Assembly (NCBI RefSeq): GCF_900112105.1
Contig: NZ_FOKV01000001.1
Coordinates: forward strand, 682,001 to 746,000
From: Zunongwangia mangrovi
GTDB taxonomy: Bacteria > Bacteroidota > Bacteroidia > Flavobacteriales > Flavobacteriaceae
Direction of reading: 5' to 3'
DNA length: 64,000 nucleotides
Position 1 is the stretch's first letter; every line of letters begins with the position of its first letter. The translations under genes were made by a program, and so were the position numbers. The notes beneath the pieces were generated by a model. The model was not told where the DNA came from and ran no database searches. It worked only from the letters and a program-made list of their open reading frames with translations. Positions 54,001 through 63,946 of this stretch are shown here, one piece after another.

Positions 54001-54008
54001 CAAATATA
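54001..54008 (-). promoter_or_regulatory. -7 promoter box of the suf operon
   Basis: Minus-strand TATATTTG, an exact TAnnTTTG match, 29 bp before the HesB/IscA ATG. Predicted leader about 23 bases. Confidence 0.55.
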
Positions 54009-54010
54009 CA

Positions 54011-54051
54011 TTAAAACAAGCGTTTTACCATAGCGGTAATATTTGTTTTAA
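54011..54051. promoter_or_regulatory. Nested inverted repeat overlapping the suf promoter
   Basis: Outer arms TTAAAACAA (54011-54019) and TTGTTTTAA (54043-54051), inner arms TTACC (54025-54029) and GGTAA (54035-54039). It covers the region where the -33 element of the suf promoter should be, which fits an operator or activator site. The rest of the 54052-54278 gap shows no gene; a TTATTTTG box (about 54254) precedes thiL. Confidence 0.45.
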
Positions 54052-54278
54052 GAATGTCTAAATAAATGTATTCAATTATTATTAGTAGCCTTTGTTTTAC
54101 CGGATTTAAAAATGGCTAAGTTGTTTTATTTCAAAATCTTCCGGATGATTTCTAAATTCTTATACTTCCTATTGTATTAGTGGGATTATCTGCTAAACCT
54201 TTCAGTTTAAATGATAAAATTCATTAAGTGTATGTTGTTGAAATAATATTCATTTATTTTGCATAAAATTTATTTGTG

Positions 54279-55331
54279 ATGTTTGATAATAGTGAGTCTA
54301 CAAAAACAAGTTTGTCTGAATTGGGAGAATTTGGATTGATCGATCATTTAACCAAAAATTTTTCTCCAAAACATTCTTCTACGATCAAAGCCATTGGTGA
54401 TGACGCTGCGGTTTTAGATTTTAAAGAAAAGCAAACTCTTGTGAGTACAGATATGCTTGTTGAAGGCGTTCATTTTGATCTTGCCTATATGCCGCTAAAA
54501 CATTTAGGGTATAAATCTGTGATGGTGAACGCATCAGATATTTATGCTATGAATGCTAAGGCTACGCACATCACAGTTTCTATTGCTCCTTCTAATAGAT
54601 TTCCTGTAGAGGCTTTAGAGGAATTGTACGCTGGCATACAATTAGCTGCAGATCTTTATAATATCGATGTTATTGGTGGTGATACAACATCTTCAACCTC
54701 TGGATTGTTTATTAGTATTTCAGTTTTTGGTGAAGCTGAAAAAGAAGATGTGGTGTACAGAAGTGGTGCAAAACCAAATGATCTTCTAGTCGTAACTGGT
54801 GATCTTGGTGCGGCCTATATGGGCTTACAGGTTTTAGAACGTGAAAAGCAGGTTTTTAAAGCCAATCCAAATGCGCAACCAGATCTGGATCAATACACCT
54901 ATTTAATAGAGCGTCAATTAAAACCTGAAGCACGTAAAGATATCCCACCTTTGCTTAAAGAACTTGACGTAAGGCCAACATCGATGATCGATATTAGTGA
55001 CGGACTTTCTTCTGAAGTGATACATCTTTGCAAAAACTCTAAAACCGGAGTTAATCTGTTTGAAGAAAAAGTGCCACTGGATCCTGCTGTAATTTCTGTT
55101 TGTGAAGAATTTGAATTAGATAGTACGATGATCGCCTTAAGTGGAGGTGAAGATTACGAACTATTATTCACCGTTTCACAATCTGATTTTGATAAAATTA
55201 AAGGGAATCCAAATCTGACGGTTATTGGCCATATGACCGAAGAAAGTGCAGGTATGCATCTTATCACACGTGCTAACCAGGCGATTCCATTAGTTGCTCG
55301 TGGATGGAACTCTATGAATAGCGAAGATTAA
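54279..55331 (+). CDS. thiL: Thiamine-phosphate kinase
   Basis: 350 residues from the ATG at 54279 (a GTG three bases before is in frame). Phosphorylates thiamine monophosphate to the diphosphate, the active cofactor. AIR synthase-type fold: IGDDAAVLDF, LVSTDMLVEGVHFD, NASDIYAMNAKATH, GDTTSS and ALSGGEDYELLFTV are all family signatures. Stand-alone gene; convergent with the small zinc-ribbon gene. Confidence 0.96.
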   Translation: MFDNSESTKTSLSELGEFGLIDHLTKNFSPKHSSTIKAIGDDAAVLDFKEKQTLVSTDMLVEGVHFDLAYMPLKHLGYKSVMVNASDIYAMNAKATHITVSIAPSNRFPVEALEELYAGIQLAADLYNIDVIGGDTTSSTSGLFISISVFGEAEKEDVVYRSGAKPNDLLVVTGDLGAAYMGLQVLEREKQVFKANPNAQPDLDQYTYLIERQLKPEARKDIPPLLKELDVRPTSMIDISDGLSSEVIHLCKNSKTGVNLFEEKVPLDPAVISVCEEFELDSTMIALSGGEDYELLFTVSQSDFDKIKGNPNLTVIGHMTEESAGMHLITRANQAIPLVARGWNSMNSED

Positions 55332-55339
55332 AGCAAGAC

Positions 55340-55597
55340 CTAAGAAGCTTTTGCGTAATGACGTACGCGACGATTTTTTCGCCTTTTGTGAATCTTGGCG
55401 ATGTAGTTGTTCGTTTCTTTAAATTTCTTAGTAAGGGGTGCTAAAAATCCATTCGCTGTATCTGTCATTTCCTGACCGCAGTTTGCACACTTATATTCGT
55501 GTACATGGTCGGTAACATTTTTGGTTACCTTTAACTTGTGGCCAAAAATATTACAGAATAACTTAGCGAAAGAAAAATTGTTGGGGGTGTCTTTCAT
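55340..55597 (-). CDS. Small DUF1660-like zinc-ribbon protein
   Basis: 85 residues, basic. The pattern CNIFGHK near residues 15-21 followed by HEYKCANCGQEMT (Cys37 and Cys40) resembles DUF1660, otherwise known mainly from prophages; a third and fourth ligand could be the first Cys and a His. The C-terminal tail (KIHKRRKNRRVRHYAK) is strongly basic and could bind nucleic acid. No other phage gene nearby. Function unknown. Confidence 0.65.
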   Translation of the reverse strand: MKDTPNNFSFAKLFCNIFGHKLKVTKNVTDHVHEYKCANCGQEMTDTANGFLAPLTKKFKETNNYIAKIHKRRKNRRVRHYAKAS

Positions 55598-55732
55598 AAA
55601 AGCTTGATTTTTAATTTTTTGACACCCTAAAGTTAAAAAAGCCTTATGAAATTCCCAAAAAATAGCTAATTTTTTGTTAAAAATTAAAATTTAAGTTTTA
55701 GGTTGAGGATAATGTAATATTTGTTGAAATTT

Positions 55733-55901
55733 TTAAACAAATGATAAGCCTCTTCGTTTAAAGACAGTAATTTTTGCATTAGTATTTTTCCTAATCTGTA
55801 ACGTTTTAGCACTAATTAATGCCAGATCCTGCATACTTTAAAGCTGAAATTTTCCATTGAAAATGACTGGTATCTGAATGCTTTTGAGTAGATTTTGCGT
55901 A
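55733..55901 (-). pseudogene. Decayed duplicate of the alpha/beta hydrolase 3' end
   Basis: The otherwise gene-less 354 bp between the zinc-ribbon gene and the hydrolase contain, on the minus strand, a remnant of a second hydrolase. In one frame it reads QDLALISAKTLQIRKNTNAK, then ITVFKRRGLSFV and a stop (55733-55735), which lines up without gaps with QDPVLDVENTIKLGKKTSAK, then IIEFPDGHLSFI of the intact gene. The catalytic His of GHLSF has been lost. A frameshift precedes QD, and further upstream IYSKAFRYQ resembles LDSTEAFEQ. Nothing else is seen in 55598-55732 or 55902-55951. Confidence 0.7.
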
Positions 55902-55951
55902 TCTAGAATTGGAATGATGATACTTTCTGAATAAATTTTATCCTTAATTCT

Positions 55952-56728
55952 TTAGATTTTTGATTGCAGAAATTGTAGTAATAAATCCCTATTTTCAATA
56001 AAAGACAAATGCCCATCTGGAAATTCGATAATTTTTGCACTCGTTTTTTTGCCTAATTTTATGGTATTTTCTACATCTAATACCGGATCCTGCTTACCAA
56101 CAACTATAAATTTATCTCCTTCGAATTGTTCAAAGGCTTCAGTGCTGTCTAATCTGTTCTTCATGCCTAAAGTAGCTGCGATAATGCTTTCTGAAGACAT
56201 TTTTTGAGCTTCATTCTTAAGAATCTCGATTTCAGGCTTAAATTTTTTATTGTTTTCCGCAGTTAAAAGATTCGATATTGCCATACTTACAAAAGCCGAT
56301 TTGTTTTTTGCTACTAAATTGGCGACACGATCACGATTTTCTTTCTTTTCTGGAGTATCTTCAGCAGGAGTAGAATTTATAAGGCCGATTTTGGATATTT
56401 TTTCGGGATATCTTTTTAGAATTTCCATAATCACATAACCACCCATAGAATGCCCGGCAAAACTTGCTTTTTCTATTTTTAAGTGATCAAGCACTTCAAT
56501 AACCGCATCTGCCATACTTTCCATAGAGTGAACTTCAGAAATATTTCCTGTTTTACCATGTCCTAAGAGATCGATCGTTATTACTTGCCGGTTTTTAGAA
56601 AGTAGTTCCTGGTAGTCTCTCCAAATTTCTTCAGTTTCTAAAAAACCATGTAAAAGTATCAAAGGATTGCTTTTTCCCTTTGATGTAAACTTTATTTGTG
56701 TATTTTTATGCTGTATTTTCATAAGCAT
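55952..56728 (-). CDS. Alpha/beta hydrolase
   Basis: 258 residues (a second ATG two codons in, at 56722, is equally good). Classical fold: oxyanion LILLHGFLETEEIW, nucleophile AGHSMGGYVI (Ser), acid Asp in GKQDPVLDV and His in PDGHLSFI. Similar to small esterases and to MenH-like enzymes; the substrate cannot be told. No signal peptide. Preceded by the pepP terminator, so it has its own promoter. Confidence 0.9.
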   Translation of the reverse strand: MLMKIQHKNTQIKFTSKGKSNPLILLHGFLETEEIWRDYQELLSKNRQVITIDLLGHGKTGNISEVHSMESMADAVIEVLDHLKIEKASFAGHSMGGYVIMEILKRYPEKISKIGLINSTPAEDTPEKKENRDRVANLVAKNKSAFVSMAISNLLTAENNKKFKPEIEILKNEAQKMSSESIIAATLGMKNRLDSTEAFEQFEGDKFIVVGKQDPVLDVENTIKLGKKTSAKIIEFPDGHLSFIENRDLLLQFLQSKI

Positions 56729-56733
56729 TACAT

Positions 56734-56782
56734 TAAAAAAGGCCGCAAAATCGATTTAAAAATCAATTTCTGTGGCCTTTTT
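56734..56782 (-). terminator. Terminator after the aminopeptidase P gene
   Basis: Minus-strand stem AAAAAGGCCACAG.../...GCGGCCTTTTTT, extended inward by GAAATTGATT/AATCGATTTT, followed by T-rich sequence. It ends about 6 bp before the hydrolase start. Confidence 0.75.
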
Positions 56783-56788
56783 GTTTTT

Positions 56789-58087
56789 TTATGAATTCAT
56801 AATATCTTCGATCTCATCAGCTTCGATCGGGATATTGCGCATTAAATTGAATGGTTCACCATTTTCCTGAATCACAACATCATCTTCAAGTCGAATCCCG
56901 AAACCTTCATCAGGAAGATAAATTCCTGGCTCAACCGTAAAAACCTGGTTGGCTTTCATAGGTTCGGTTAAAATTCCGTAGTCATGCGTATCCAGTCCGA
57001 TGTTATGAGCGGTACCATGCATAAAGTATTTCTTATATGCCGGCCAGTCTGGATTTTCATTTTGAACATCAGCTTTATCAAGTAATCCTAGATCTAGCAA
57101 TTCCGAAGTCATTAATTTCCCAACCTCTTTATGGAACTCGTCCCACATGGTTCCCGGTCTAAGCCATTTTGTAGACTCAGACTTCACTTTATTAACGGTA
57201 TTGTAGATTTGTTTCTGGCGATCTGTAAATTTACCAGAAACCGGGATCGATCTCGTCATGTCGCTCGAGTAGTTGGCGTACTCGGCTCCCGTATCTAATA
57301 AAATTAGTTCTCCAGCTTTACATTGCCGGTTATTTTCAGTGTAATGTAAAACATTGGCGTTGTTACCGCTGGCGATAATTGGGGTGTAAGCAAAACCTTT
57401 AGAACGATTTCTAATCATTTCGTGCCAGTATTCAGCCTCGATCTCGTATTCCCAAACGCCAGGTTTCGTAAATTTAAGCGCTCTTCTAAAAGCTTTTTCG
57501 GTAATATCACATGCTTTTTGCATTAGATCCAGTTCGATAGGATCTTTTACAGAGCGTAATCTTTGTAAGATAGGATTACTTTTTGCAACGCGGTGAGCAG
57601 GATATTTTTCTTTACACCACTTTATAAAACGGTCGTCACGAGTTTCTGTTTGGATACTTCCCTGAACTCGATAATGTTCATTTTTATTGAAATAAATTGT
57701 TTCTGCCTGCGCCATAATTTCAAAAAACACCTTTTCGAAATCCTGTAGCCAGTAAACGGTTTTTACTCCGCTAACCTCAAAAGCTTTTTCTTTTGTAAGT
57801 TTTTCGCCTTCCCAAACTGCGATGTGAGGATTGGTTTCTGTAAGGAATAGAATTTCTCGGTGTTCTGGTTTTGGTGCTTCTGGAAATAAAACTAAAATAG
57901 CCTCTTCCTGGTCTACACCACTTAAATAGAACAAATCCCTATTTTGCTGAAAAGGCATTGTACTATCGGCACCAATAGGAAAAACATCATTGGCATTAAA
58001 AACAGCTAGACCTCCGGGAACCATTCGTTCCATGAAATTTTTACGGTTTTTAATGAATAAATTCCTGTCTATTTGATCATATTTCAT
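56789..58087 (-). CDS. pepP: Aminopeptidase P family protein
   Basis: 432 residues; M24 metallopeptidase that removes an N-terminal residue before Pro. N-terminal creatinase-like domain, then the catalytic pita-bread domain. Metal ligands: two Asp in LLDTGAEYANYSSDMTRSIP, His in MHGTAHNIGLDTHD, Glu in FTVEPGIYL and Glu in GIRLEDDVVI. No signal peptide, so cytoplasmic. Single gene. Confidence 0.95.
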   Translation of the reverse strand: MKYDQIDRNLFIKNRKNFMERMVPGGLAVFNANDVFPIGADSTMPFQQNRDLFYLSGVDQEEAILVLFPEAPKPEHREILFLTETNPHIAVWEGEKLTKEKAFEVSGVKTVYWLQDFEKVFFEIMAQAETIYFNKNEHYRVQGSIQTETRDDRFIKWCKEKYPAHRVAKSNPILQRLRSVKDPIELDLMQKACDITEKAFRRALKFTKPGVWEYEIEAEYWHEMIRNRSKGFAYTPIIASGNNANVLHYTENNRQCKAGELILLDTGAEYANYSSDMTRSIPVSGKFTDRQKQIYNTVNKVKSESTKWLRPGTMWDEFHKEVGKLMTSELLDLGLLDKADVQNENPDWPAYKKYFMHGTAHNIGLDTHDYGILTEPMKANQVFTVEPGIYLPDEGFGIRLEDDVVIQENGEPFNLMRNIPIEADEIEDIMNS

Positions 58088-58098
58088 AACTCTAATTT

Positions 58099-58106
58099 CA
58101 AAATTA
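58099..58106 (-). promoter_or_regulatory. Candidate -7 promoter box of pepP
   Basis: Minus-strand TAATTTTG, an exact TAnnTTTG match, 11 bp before the ATG. A usable TTG at the right distance is not clear. Confidence 0.45.
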
Positions 58107-58375
58107 TCCTCAAAACTAAAAAACAGTCTTTACAAAGCTTGTTAATCCATGGCTAATATTTGATAAATCGGCATTGCTTGTTTTAGGCACATTGAAAATT
58201 TACCGATGCTTTACTGCTGAAAAAAATTCGTTATATTTATACTTCGGAATTTTGATTATTTAATCTTATTTCTGAAATATAATTTACAAATGTAATTGAA
58301 ATAGGTGTCGTGGCTTTTTTAATGAAATGTTTATTCGATATTTGTTTCATCTTTAATACTTAAAATTTTAAAACT

Positions 58376-60058
58376 GTGTGTGGAATTGTTTGTGCGTTCG
58401 ATTTAAAAGAGAAGTCTGATGATTTAAGACCTCAATTATTAGAAATGGCCAGATGTTTAAGACATCGTGGTCCGGACTGGAGTGGGATTTACAGTAATGA
58501 CAATGTGATCATGGCGCATGAGCGTCTAGCTATTGTCGATCCAATTTCAGGAGGCCAGCCTTTATTGTCTAAAGATGAAAAATTAATACTTGCCGCGAAT
58601 GGCGAAATATATAATCATAAGAAATTAAGAGAGCAATGCCCAGATTACGACTTTCAAACGGCATCAGATTGTGAAGTTATTCTTGCTTTATACAAACAAA
58701 AAGGAGCGAAGTTCCTTGATGATTTAAACGGAATCTTTGGTTTTGCTATTTATGATGTAGAGAATGATGAATATTTAATTGCAAGAGATCATATTGGTAT
58801 AATTCCATTATATATTGGATGGGATCATAACGGAACTTTTTATGTAGCTTCAGAGCTTAAAGCTTTAGAAGGAAAATGTACCAAGATCGAATTATTCCCT
58901 CCTGGTCACTATCTTTCTAGCAAAGAAGAAGGTTTCCAGAAATGGTATGAGCGTGACTGGATGGAGTATGATGCGGTAAAAGATAACGCTACCAGTATCG
59001 AAGAACTTAGAGAAGCTTTAGAAAAAGCGGTACACCGCCAATTAATGAGTGATGTTCCTTATGGAGTTTTACTTTCTGGAGGTTTAGATTCTTCAATAAC
59101 TTCAGCAGTCGCTAAAAAATATTCAGAAAAAAGAATAGAAAGTGATGATAAGGACGCGGCTTGGTGGCCAAGATTACATTCTTTTGCGATTGGGTTGGAA
59201 GGTTCTCCAGATTTAGCTGCAGCGCAAAAAGTAGCCGATCATTTAGATACCGTGCATCACGAGATCAAGTTTACCATTCAGGAAGGTTTAGATGCAATAA
59301 AAGATGTGATCTATCATTTAGAAACTTATGATGTGACCACGATTAGAGCTTCTACTCCTATGTATCTAATGGCTAGAACTATTAAATCTTTAGGGATTAA
59401 AATGGTACTTTCTGGAGAAGGATCAGATGAGCTTTTTGGTGGATATCTTTATTTCCATAAAGCACCAAATGCGAAAGAGTTTCATGAAGAAACCGTTCGT
59501 AAATTAGATAAACTACATCAATACGATTGTTTAAGAGCTAACAAATCACTTTGTGCCTGGGGAATCGAAGGCCGTGTACCATTCTTAGATAAGGAATTTA
59601 TGGATGTTGCAATGCGTCTTAACCCAAAAGATAAAATGATTACTGGTGAGCGTATCGAAAAATGGGTGCTAAGAAAAGCTTTTGAGGATTACCTTCCAGA
59701 AAGTGTTGCGTGGAGACAAAAAGAGCAGTTTTCTGACGGAGTTGGATACAGCTGGATCGATACTTTAAAACAATTGGTAGACTCTGAAGTAAGTGACGAG
59801 CAACTTAAGAATGCACACTTCAAATTCCCAATTCAGCCACCAACAAGTAAAGAGGAATACTATTATAGAACGATCTTCTCTCAGCATTTTCCAAGTGATG
59901 CTGCGGCATTATCTGTACCTTCAGTGCCTTCTGTAGCTTGTAGTACACCAACTGCATTAGAATGGGACGAATCGTTTAAGAACATGAACGATCCTTCTGG
60001 TAGAGCAGTGGCAAATGTTCATTCAGATGCATATAAAAAAGATCTTGTAGAAGGTTAA
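58376..60058 (+). CDS. asnB: Asparagine synthase B (glutamine-hydrolysing)
   Basis: 560 residues. Makes asparagine from aspartate with glutamine as amide donor. The start is a GTG at 58376; this is fixed by the need for Cys as residue 2 (CGIVCAF), the nucleophile of the class II amidotransferase domain. ANGEIYNH and SDCEVI also belong to it. The synthetase half has the PP-loop LLSGGLDSSITSA (about 232-244) and SGEGSDELFGGY. A -7-like GATATTTG (58337-58344) lies upstream. Confidence 0.96.
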   Translation: MCGIVCAFDLKEKSDDLRPQLLEMARCLRHRGPDWSGIYSNDNVIMAHERLAIVDPISGGQPLLSKDEKLILAANGEIYNHKKLREQCPDYDFQTASDCEVILALYKQKGAKFLDDLNGIFGFAIYDVENDEYLIARDHIGIIPLYIGWDHNGTFYVASELKALEGKCTKIELFPPGHYLSSKEEGFQKWYERDWMEYDAVKDNATSIEELREALEKAVHRQLMSDVPYGVLLSGGLDSSITSAVAKKYSEKRIESDDKDAAWWPRLHSFAIGLEGSPDLAAAQKVADHLDTVHHEIKFTIQEGLDAIKDVIYHLETYDVTTIRASTPMYLMARTIKSLGIKMVLSGEGSDELFGGYLYFHKAPNAKEFHEETVRKLDKLHQYDCLRANKSLCAWGIEGRVPFLDKEFMDVAMRLNPKDKMITGERIEKWVLRKAFEDYLPESVAWRQKEQFSDGVGYSWIDTLKQLVDSEVSDEQLKNAHFKFPIQPPTSKEEYYYRTIFSQHFPSDAAALSVPSVPSVACSTPTALEWDESFKNMNDPSGRAVANVHSDAYKKDLVEG

Positions 60059-60078
60059 TTCTGAATAAAAATAAATGA

Positions 60079-60120
60079 AAGAGCTATCTAAAATTCGATA
60101 TTTTGGGTAGCTTTTTTTAT
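60079..60120 (+). terminator. Terminator after asnB
   Basis: Stem AGCTATC/GGTAGCT with inner AAAAT/ATTTT pairs, followed by seven T. The 228 bp between it and the sdh promoter show nothing I can name. Confidence 0.7.
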
Positions 60121-60324
60121 ACAGTTAAGTTAAATTCAACTTTATAAATTGTAGAATTTCAATCGATTGAAAAATTATGCGATTATTCTTCTTTTTCGTT
60201 CTGGAGCGTTGCAAATAAAGGTGTTCGGTGATTTTTAGTCTGAAATCTAGTTTTATTTAAGATTAAACAAAACTGTATCTTACTTATACTTATTCTAAAT
60301 AGCCTTATAAAGAAGCATTAAAGT

Positions 60325-60355
60325 TTGTCCATAAATTAATTGGAGTGTATTTTTG
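60325..60355 (+). promoter_or_regulatory. Promoter of the sdhCAB operon
   Basis: TTG (60325-60327), a 20-bp spacer and TATTTTTG (60348-60355): a full match to the Bacteroidota consensus TTG-N17-23-TAnnTTTG, 29 bp before the sdhC ATG. The best promoter in the window. Confidence 0.7.
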
Positions 60356-60384
60356 CTGTTAAAATTCTATAAATAATCAAACCA

Positions 60385-61047
60385 ATGGGTGGATTTTTAA
60401 AATCATCTATCGCAAAAAAAGTTGCGATGGCCTTGTCGGGACTGTTCCTGGTCTTATTTTTACTTCAACACTTTACGATCAATCTAACTTCTGTAATTAG
60501 TGAAGATCTATTTAACGAGCTTTCTCATTTTATGGGAACCAATTTCCTGGTACAGGCAATTCTTCAGCCGGTATTGATCTTTGGGGTGATATTCCATTTT
60601 GTGATGGGATTTGTGCTTGAAGCTAAAAACCGTGGGGCTAGAAATATAAAGTATGTAAAGTACAATGGTAGTGCTAATTCTAGCTGGATGTCAAGAAACA
60701 TGATCTATTCTGGATTAGTAGTTTTAGCTTTTTTAGCGCTTCACTTTTATGATTTTTGGGTACCAGAAATTGTACATAAATATGTAGAATCTCACCCAGA
60801 AGATGCCTCGAGATATTATGGTGAGTTGGTGGCTAAATTTCAGGATCCAATTCGTGTAGCAGCTTACTGCTTATCTTTTGTGTTCTTAAGTTTACACTTA
60901 CTTCATGGTTTTTCTTCCTCATTTCAATCTATGGGATGGAATAACAAATATGCTAAAGGAGTAAGAGGCATTACAGTGGCTTATGCTATAATCATTCCGC
61001 TAGGATTTATTTTTATAGCATTGTTTCACTATATCAATAACCTTTAA
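60385..61047 (+). CDS. sdhC: Succinate dehydrogenase cytochrome b subunit
   Basis: 220 residues, five hydrophobic segments. Single-subunit b-type membrane anchor (Bacteroidota and epsilonproteobacterial style) that holds heme and passes electrons to quinone. His residues suited to heme binding occur in LLQHFTINL, IFHFVMGF, ALHFYDFW and LHLLHGF. Start MGGFLKSSIAKKVAMALSG is typical. First gene of the operon. Confidence 0.94.
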   Translation: MGGFLKSSIAKKVAMALSGLFLVLFLLQHFTINLTSVISEDLFNELSHFMGTNFLVQAILQPVLIFGVIFHFVMGFVLEAKNRGARNIKYVKYNGSANSSWMSRNMIYSGLVVLAFLALHFYDFWVPEIVHKYVESHPEDASRYYGELVAKFQDPIRVAAYCLSFVFLSLHLLHGFSSSFQSMGWNNKYAKGVRGITVAYAIIIPLGFIFIALFHYINNL

Positions 61048-61059
61048 TTCGCGAGATTT

Positions 61060-63063
61060 ATGTCAGTTTTAGAATCAAAGATACCAGAAGGACCACTTAA
61101 AGATAAGTGGACTAAACATAAGAATGATATTAACCTGGTAAACCCTGCCAACAAGCGTAATATCGATATTATCGTTGTAGGTACAGGTCTTGCAGGAGGA
61201 GCTGCTGCTGCAACACTTGCAGAATTGGGTTATAATGTAAAGACTTTTTGCTACCAGGATTCTCCAAGACGTGCACACTCTATCGCTGCACAGGGAGGTA
61301 TAAATGCATCAAAGAATTATCAGGGAGATGGTGACTCAGATTACCGTCTTTTTTATGATACCGTAAAAGGTGGGGATTACCGCTCTAGAGAAGCGAACGT
61401 TTATCGTCTTGCTGAGGTATCAGGAAATATTATCGACCAGTGTGTTGCACAAGGTGTTCCTTTTGCACGTGAATACGGTGGTTATTTAGATAACCGTTCT
61501 TTTGGTGGGGTTTTGGTTTCCAGAACTTTTTACGCAAAAGGGCAAACTGGTCAGCAATTATTGTTAGGAGCATATTCTGCAATGAACCGCCAAATTAATC
61601 GTGGTAAGATCCAAACTTTTAATCGTCACGAGATGATGGATCTTGTATTGGTTGATGGTAAGGCAAGAGGAATTATCGCCAGAGATATGATTACCGGAGA
61701 GATCCAAAGACATTCTGCTCACGCAGTTGTATTGGCATCTGGTGGTTACGGTAATGTATTCTTCCTTTCTACGAACGCTATGGGAAGTAACGTAATGGCA
61801 GCATGGAGAGCACACCGTAGAGGTGCTTATTTTGCAAATCCATGTTATACGCAAATTCACCCAACATGTATTCCGGTTTCAGGAGATCATCAGTCTAAAC
61901 TGACGTTGATGTCTGAATCTTTACGTAATGATGGTCGTATTTGGGTTCCGAAGAAAAAAGAAGATGCAATAGCGATTAGAGAAGGCAAGAAAAAGCCTAC
62001 CGAACTTTCTGAAGAAGAAAGAGATTATTACTTAGAGCGAAGATATCCTTCATTTGGTAACCTTGTACCTCGTGATGTAGCTTCACGTGCTGCAAAAGAG
62101 CGATGTGATGCTGGATTTGGAGTAAATAAAACCGGACAGGCTGTATTTTTAGATTTTGCTAGCGCAATTAAGCGTTACGGAAAAGAAGCGGCTTTCTCAG
62201 CAGGGCAAAAAAATCCTTCTGAAGCAGAAATTATAAAATTAGGTAAGGAAGCAGTAGAGGCTAAATATGGTAACCTTTTCCAAATGTATGAAAAGATCAC
62301 CGATCAAAACCCTTACGAAACTCCAATGATGATCTTCCCGGCAGTACACTATACGATGGGAGGACTTTGGGTAGATTATAACTTACAAACAACTATTCCT
62401 GGATGTTACGCCGCAGGAGAAGCAAACTTCTCAGATCACGGCGCGAACAGATTGGGAGCTTCGGCTTTAATGCAGGGGCTTGCAGATGGTTACTTTGTAC
62501 TTCCTTATACGATAGGAGACTATCTTTCAGGAGATATTAAAACCGGAAAAATCCCAACAGATTCTCCAGAATTTGAGGCTGCAGAAAAAGATGTTCGTGG
62601 TAAGATCGAGCGTTTGATGAATGCAGGCGGAAAATACTCTGTAGATACTTACCATAAAAAATTAGGTAAGATTATGTGGGATAAATGTGGTATGGCACGT
62701 AATGAACAAGGTCTTAAAGAAGCTATCGAAGAAATTAAAGCTTTAAGAGAAGATTTTTGGAAGAACGTAAAAGTTACCGGTACCGCAGATAGTAAAAATG
62801 CTGAATTAGAAAAAGCAGGTCGTGTGGCCGATTTCCTAGAACTAGGAGAGCTTTTCGCAAAAGATGCATTACATAGAAATGAGTCTTGTGGAGGACACTT
62901 TAGAGAAGAGTATCAAACCGAAGAAGGTGAAGCTTTAAGGGACGATGAAAACTTTAGATATGTAGCTGCCTGGGAATACAAAGGACAACCAAGCGATGCT
63001 GCTCTTCACAAAGAAGAACTTATTTTCAACAATATCGAATTAAAAACAAGAAGTTATAAATAG
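61060..63063 (+). CDS. sdhA: Succinate dehydrogenase/fumarate reductase flavoprotein subunit
   Basis: 667 residues. Oxidises succinate to fumarate in the TCA cycle. FAD-binding [17 protein letters not shown] near the N-terminus, the covalent-FAD His region [11 protein letters not shown], and active-site segments IHPTCIP and [12 protein letters not shown]-terminal domain complete. Twelve bases after sdhC. Confidence 0.97.
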   Translation: MSVLESKIPEGPLKDKWTKHKNDINLVNPANKRNIDIIVVGTGLAGGAAAATLAELGYNVKTFCYQDSPRRAHSIAAQGGINASKNYQGDGDSDYRLFYDTVKGGDYRSREANVYRLAEVSGNIIDQCVAQGVPFAREYGGYLDNRSFGGVLVSRTFYAKGQTGQQLLLGAYSAMNRQINRGKIQTFNRHEMMDLVLVDGKARGIIARDMITGEIQRHSAHAVVLASGGYGNVFFLSTNAMGSNVMAAWRAHRRGAYFANPCYTQIHPTCIPVSGDHQSKLTLMSESLRNDGRIWVPKKKEDAIAIREGKKKPTELSEEERDYYLERRYPSFGNLVPRDVASRAAKERCDAGFGVNKTGQAVFLDFASAIKRYGKEAAFSAGQKNPSEAEIIKLGKEAVEAKYGNLFQMYEKITDQNPYETPMMIFPAVHYTMGGLWVDYNLQTTIPGCYAAGEANFSDHGANRLGASALMQGLADGYFVLPYTIGDYLSGDIKTGKIPTDSPEFEAAEKDVRGKIERLMNAGGKYSVDTYHKKLGKIMWDKCGMARNEQGLKEAIEEIKALREDFWKNVKVTGTADSKNAELEKAGRVADFLELGELFAKDALHRNESCGGHFREEYQTEEGEALRDDENFRYVAAWEYKGQPSDAALHKEELIFNNIELKTRSYK

Positions 63064-63099
63064 ATGCAAGTGTTGAGATATGAGCTGTTACAAATTAGC

Positions 63100-63127
63100 G
63101 ACTCAAGACTCAATACTCAATACTAAA
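63100..63127 (+). repeat. Four tandem 7-bp repeats between sdhA and sdhB
   Basis: GACTCAA, GACTCAA, TACTCAA, TACTAAA in direct succession inside the 75-bp gap. Similar TTTTAGATT-type words occur in the repeat patch at 8.6 kb. Confidence 0.7.
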
Positions 63128-63138
63128 ATCTAAAGAAT

Positions 63139-63885
63139 ATGAAACTTATATTAAAAATATGGCGACAAGAAAACGCTAAGTCTGCAGGGAAGATGGTATC
63201 CTATCCTATCGACGGTATCGAAGGAGATATGTCTTTTCTTGAAATGTTAGACGTTTTAAATGAAGAGCTTGTTGCTAAAGGAGAAGATCCGGTAGAATTC
63301 GATCATGACTGTCGTGAAGGAATTTGCGGTTCTTGTTCATTACAAATTAACGGTGAACCTCACGGTCCAGATAAATTAATAACAACCTGCCAATTACACA
63401 TGCGTTCTTTTAATGATGGTGATACGATCGTGATCGAGCCATTTAGAGCCAATGCGTTCCCGGTAGTTAAGGATTTGATCGTAGATAGAACTTCTTTCGA
63501 TCGTATTCAGCAGGCGGGTGGATATGTTTCTGTAAATACTTCAGGAAACACTATCGATGCCAATAGTATTCCTGTAAATAAGCATGATGCAGACGATTCT
63601 TTCGCTGCAGCAACCTGTATTGGTTGTGGTGCGTGCGTTGCAGCTTGTAAGAATGCAAGTGCGATGTTATTTACTTCAGCAAAAGTTTCACAATATGCTT
63701 TACTTCCGCAGGGACAGGTAGAAGCTACAGATCGTGTTATGAATATGGTTCGCCAAATGGATCTTGAAGGTTTTGGTAACTGTACAAATACCGGTGCTTG
63801 TGAAATTGAGTGTCCTAAAGGAATATCTTTAGAGAATATTGCTCGTATGAACCGTGAATATTTATCTGCAAGTACAAAAGGATAA
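63139..63885 (+). CDS. sdhB: Succinate dehydrogenase/fumarate reductase iron-sulfur subunit
   Basis: 248 residues. Carries electrons from SdhA to SdhC. The [2Fe-2S] ligands lie in CREGICGSC and the following TTC; the other two clusters are bound by [11 protein letters not shown] and by [14 protein letters not shown]. The second motif has the usual CxxCxxxC-CP order. Last gene of the operon. Confidence 0.97.
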   Translation: MKLILKIWRQENAKSAGKMVSYPIDGIEGDMSFLEMLDVLNEELVAKGEDPVEFDHDCREGICGSCSLQINGEPHGPDKLITTCQLHMRSFNDGDTIVIEPFRANAFPVVKDLIVDRTSFDRIQQAGGYVSVNTSGNTIDANSIPVNKHDADDSFAAATCIGCGACVAACKNASAMLFTSAKVSQYALLPQGQVEATDRVMNMVRQMDLEGFGNCTNTGACEIECPKGISLENIARMNREYLSASTKG

Positions 63886-63910
63886 AAAATATTTTTTCTG
63901 AATAGAACTG

Positions 63911-63946
63911 AATCCCGATTTCTCTTTAGATTTCGGGATTTTTTAT
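63911..63946 (+). terminator. Terminator after sdhB
   Basis: Stem AATCCCGA/TCGGGATT (63911-63918 and 63933-63940) followed by TTTTT. Confidence 0.8.

Noticed and set aside
55598-55951. Possible small RNA in the gap beside the hydrolase
   Set aside because: No promoter and terminator pair is visible; the similarity to the hydrolase explains most of the sequence better.
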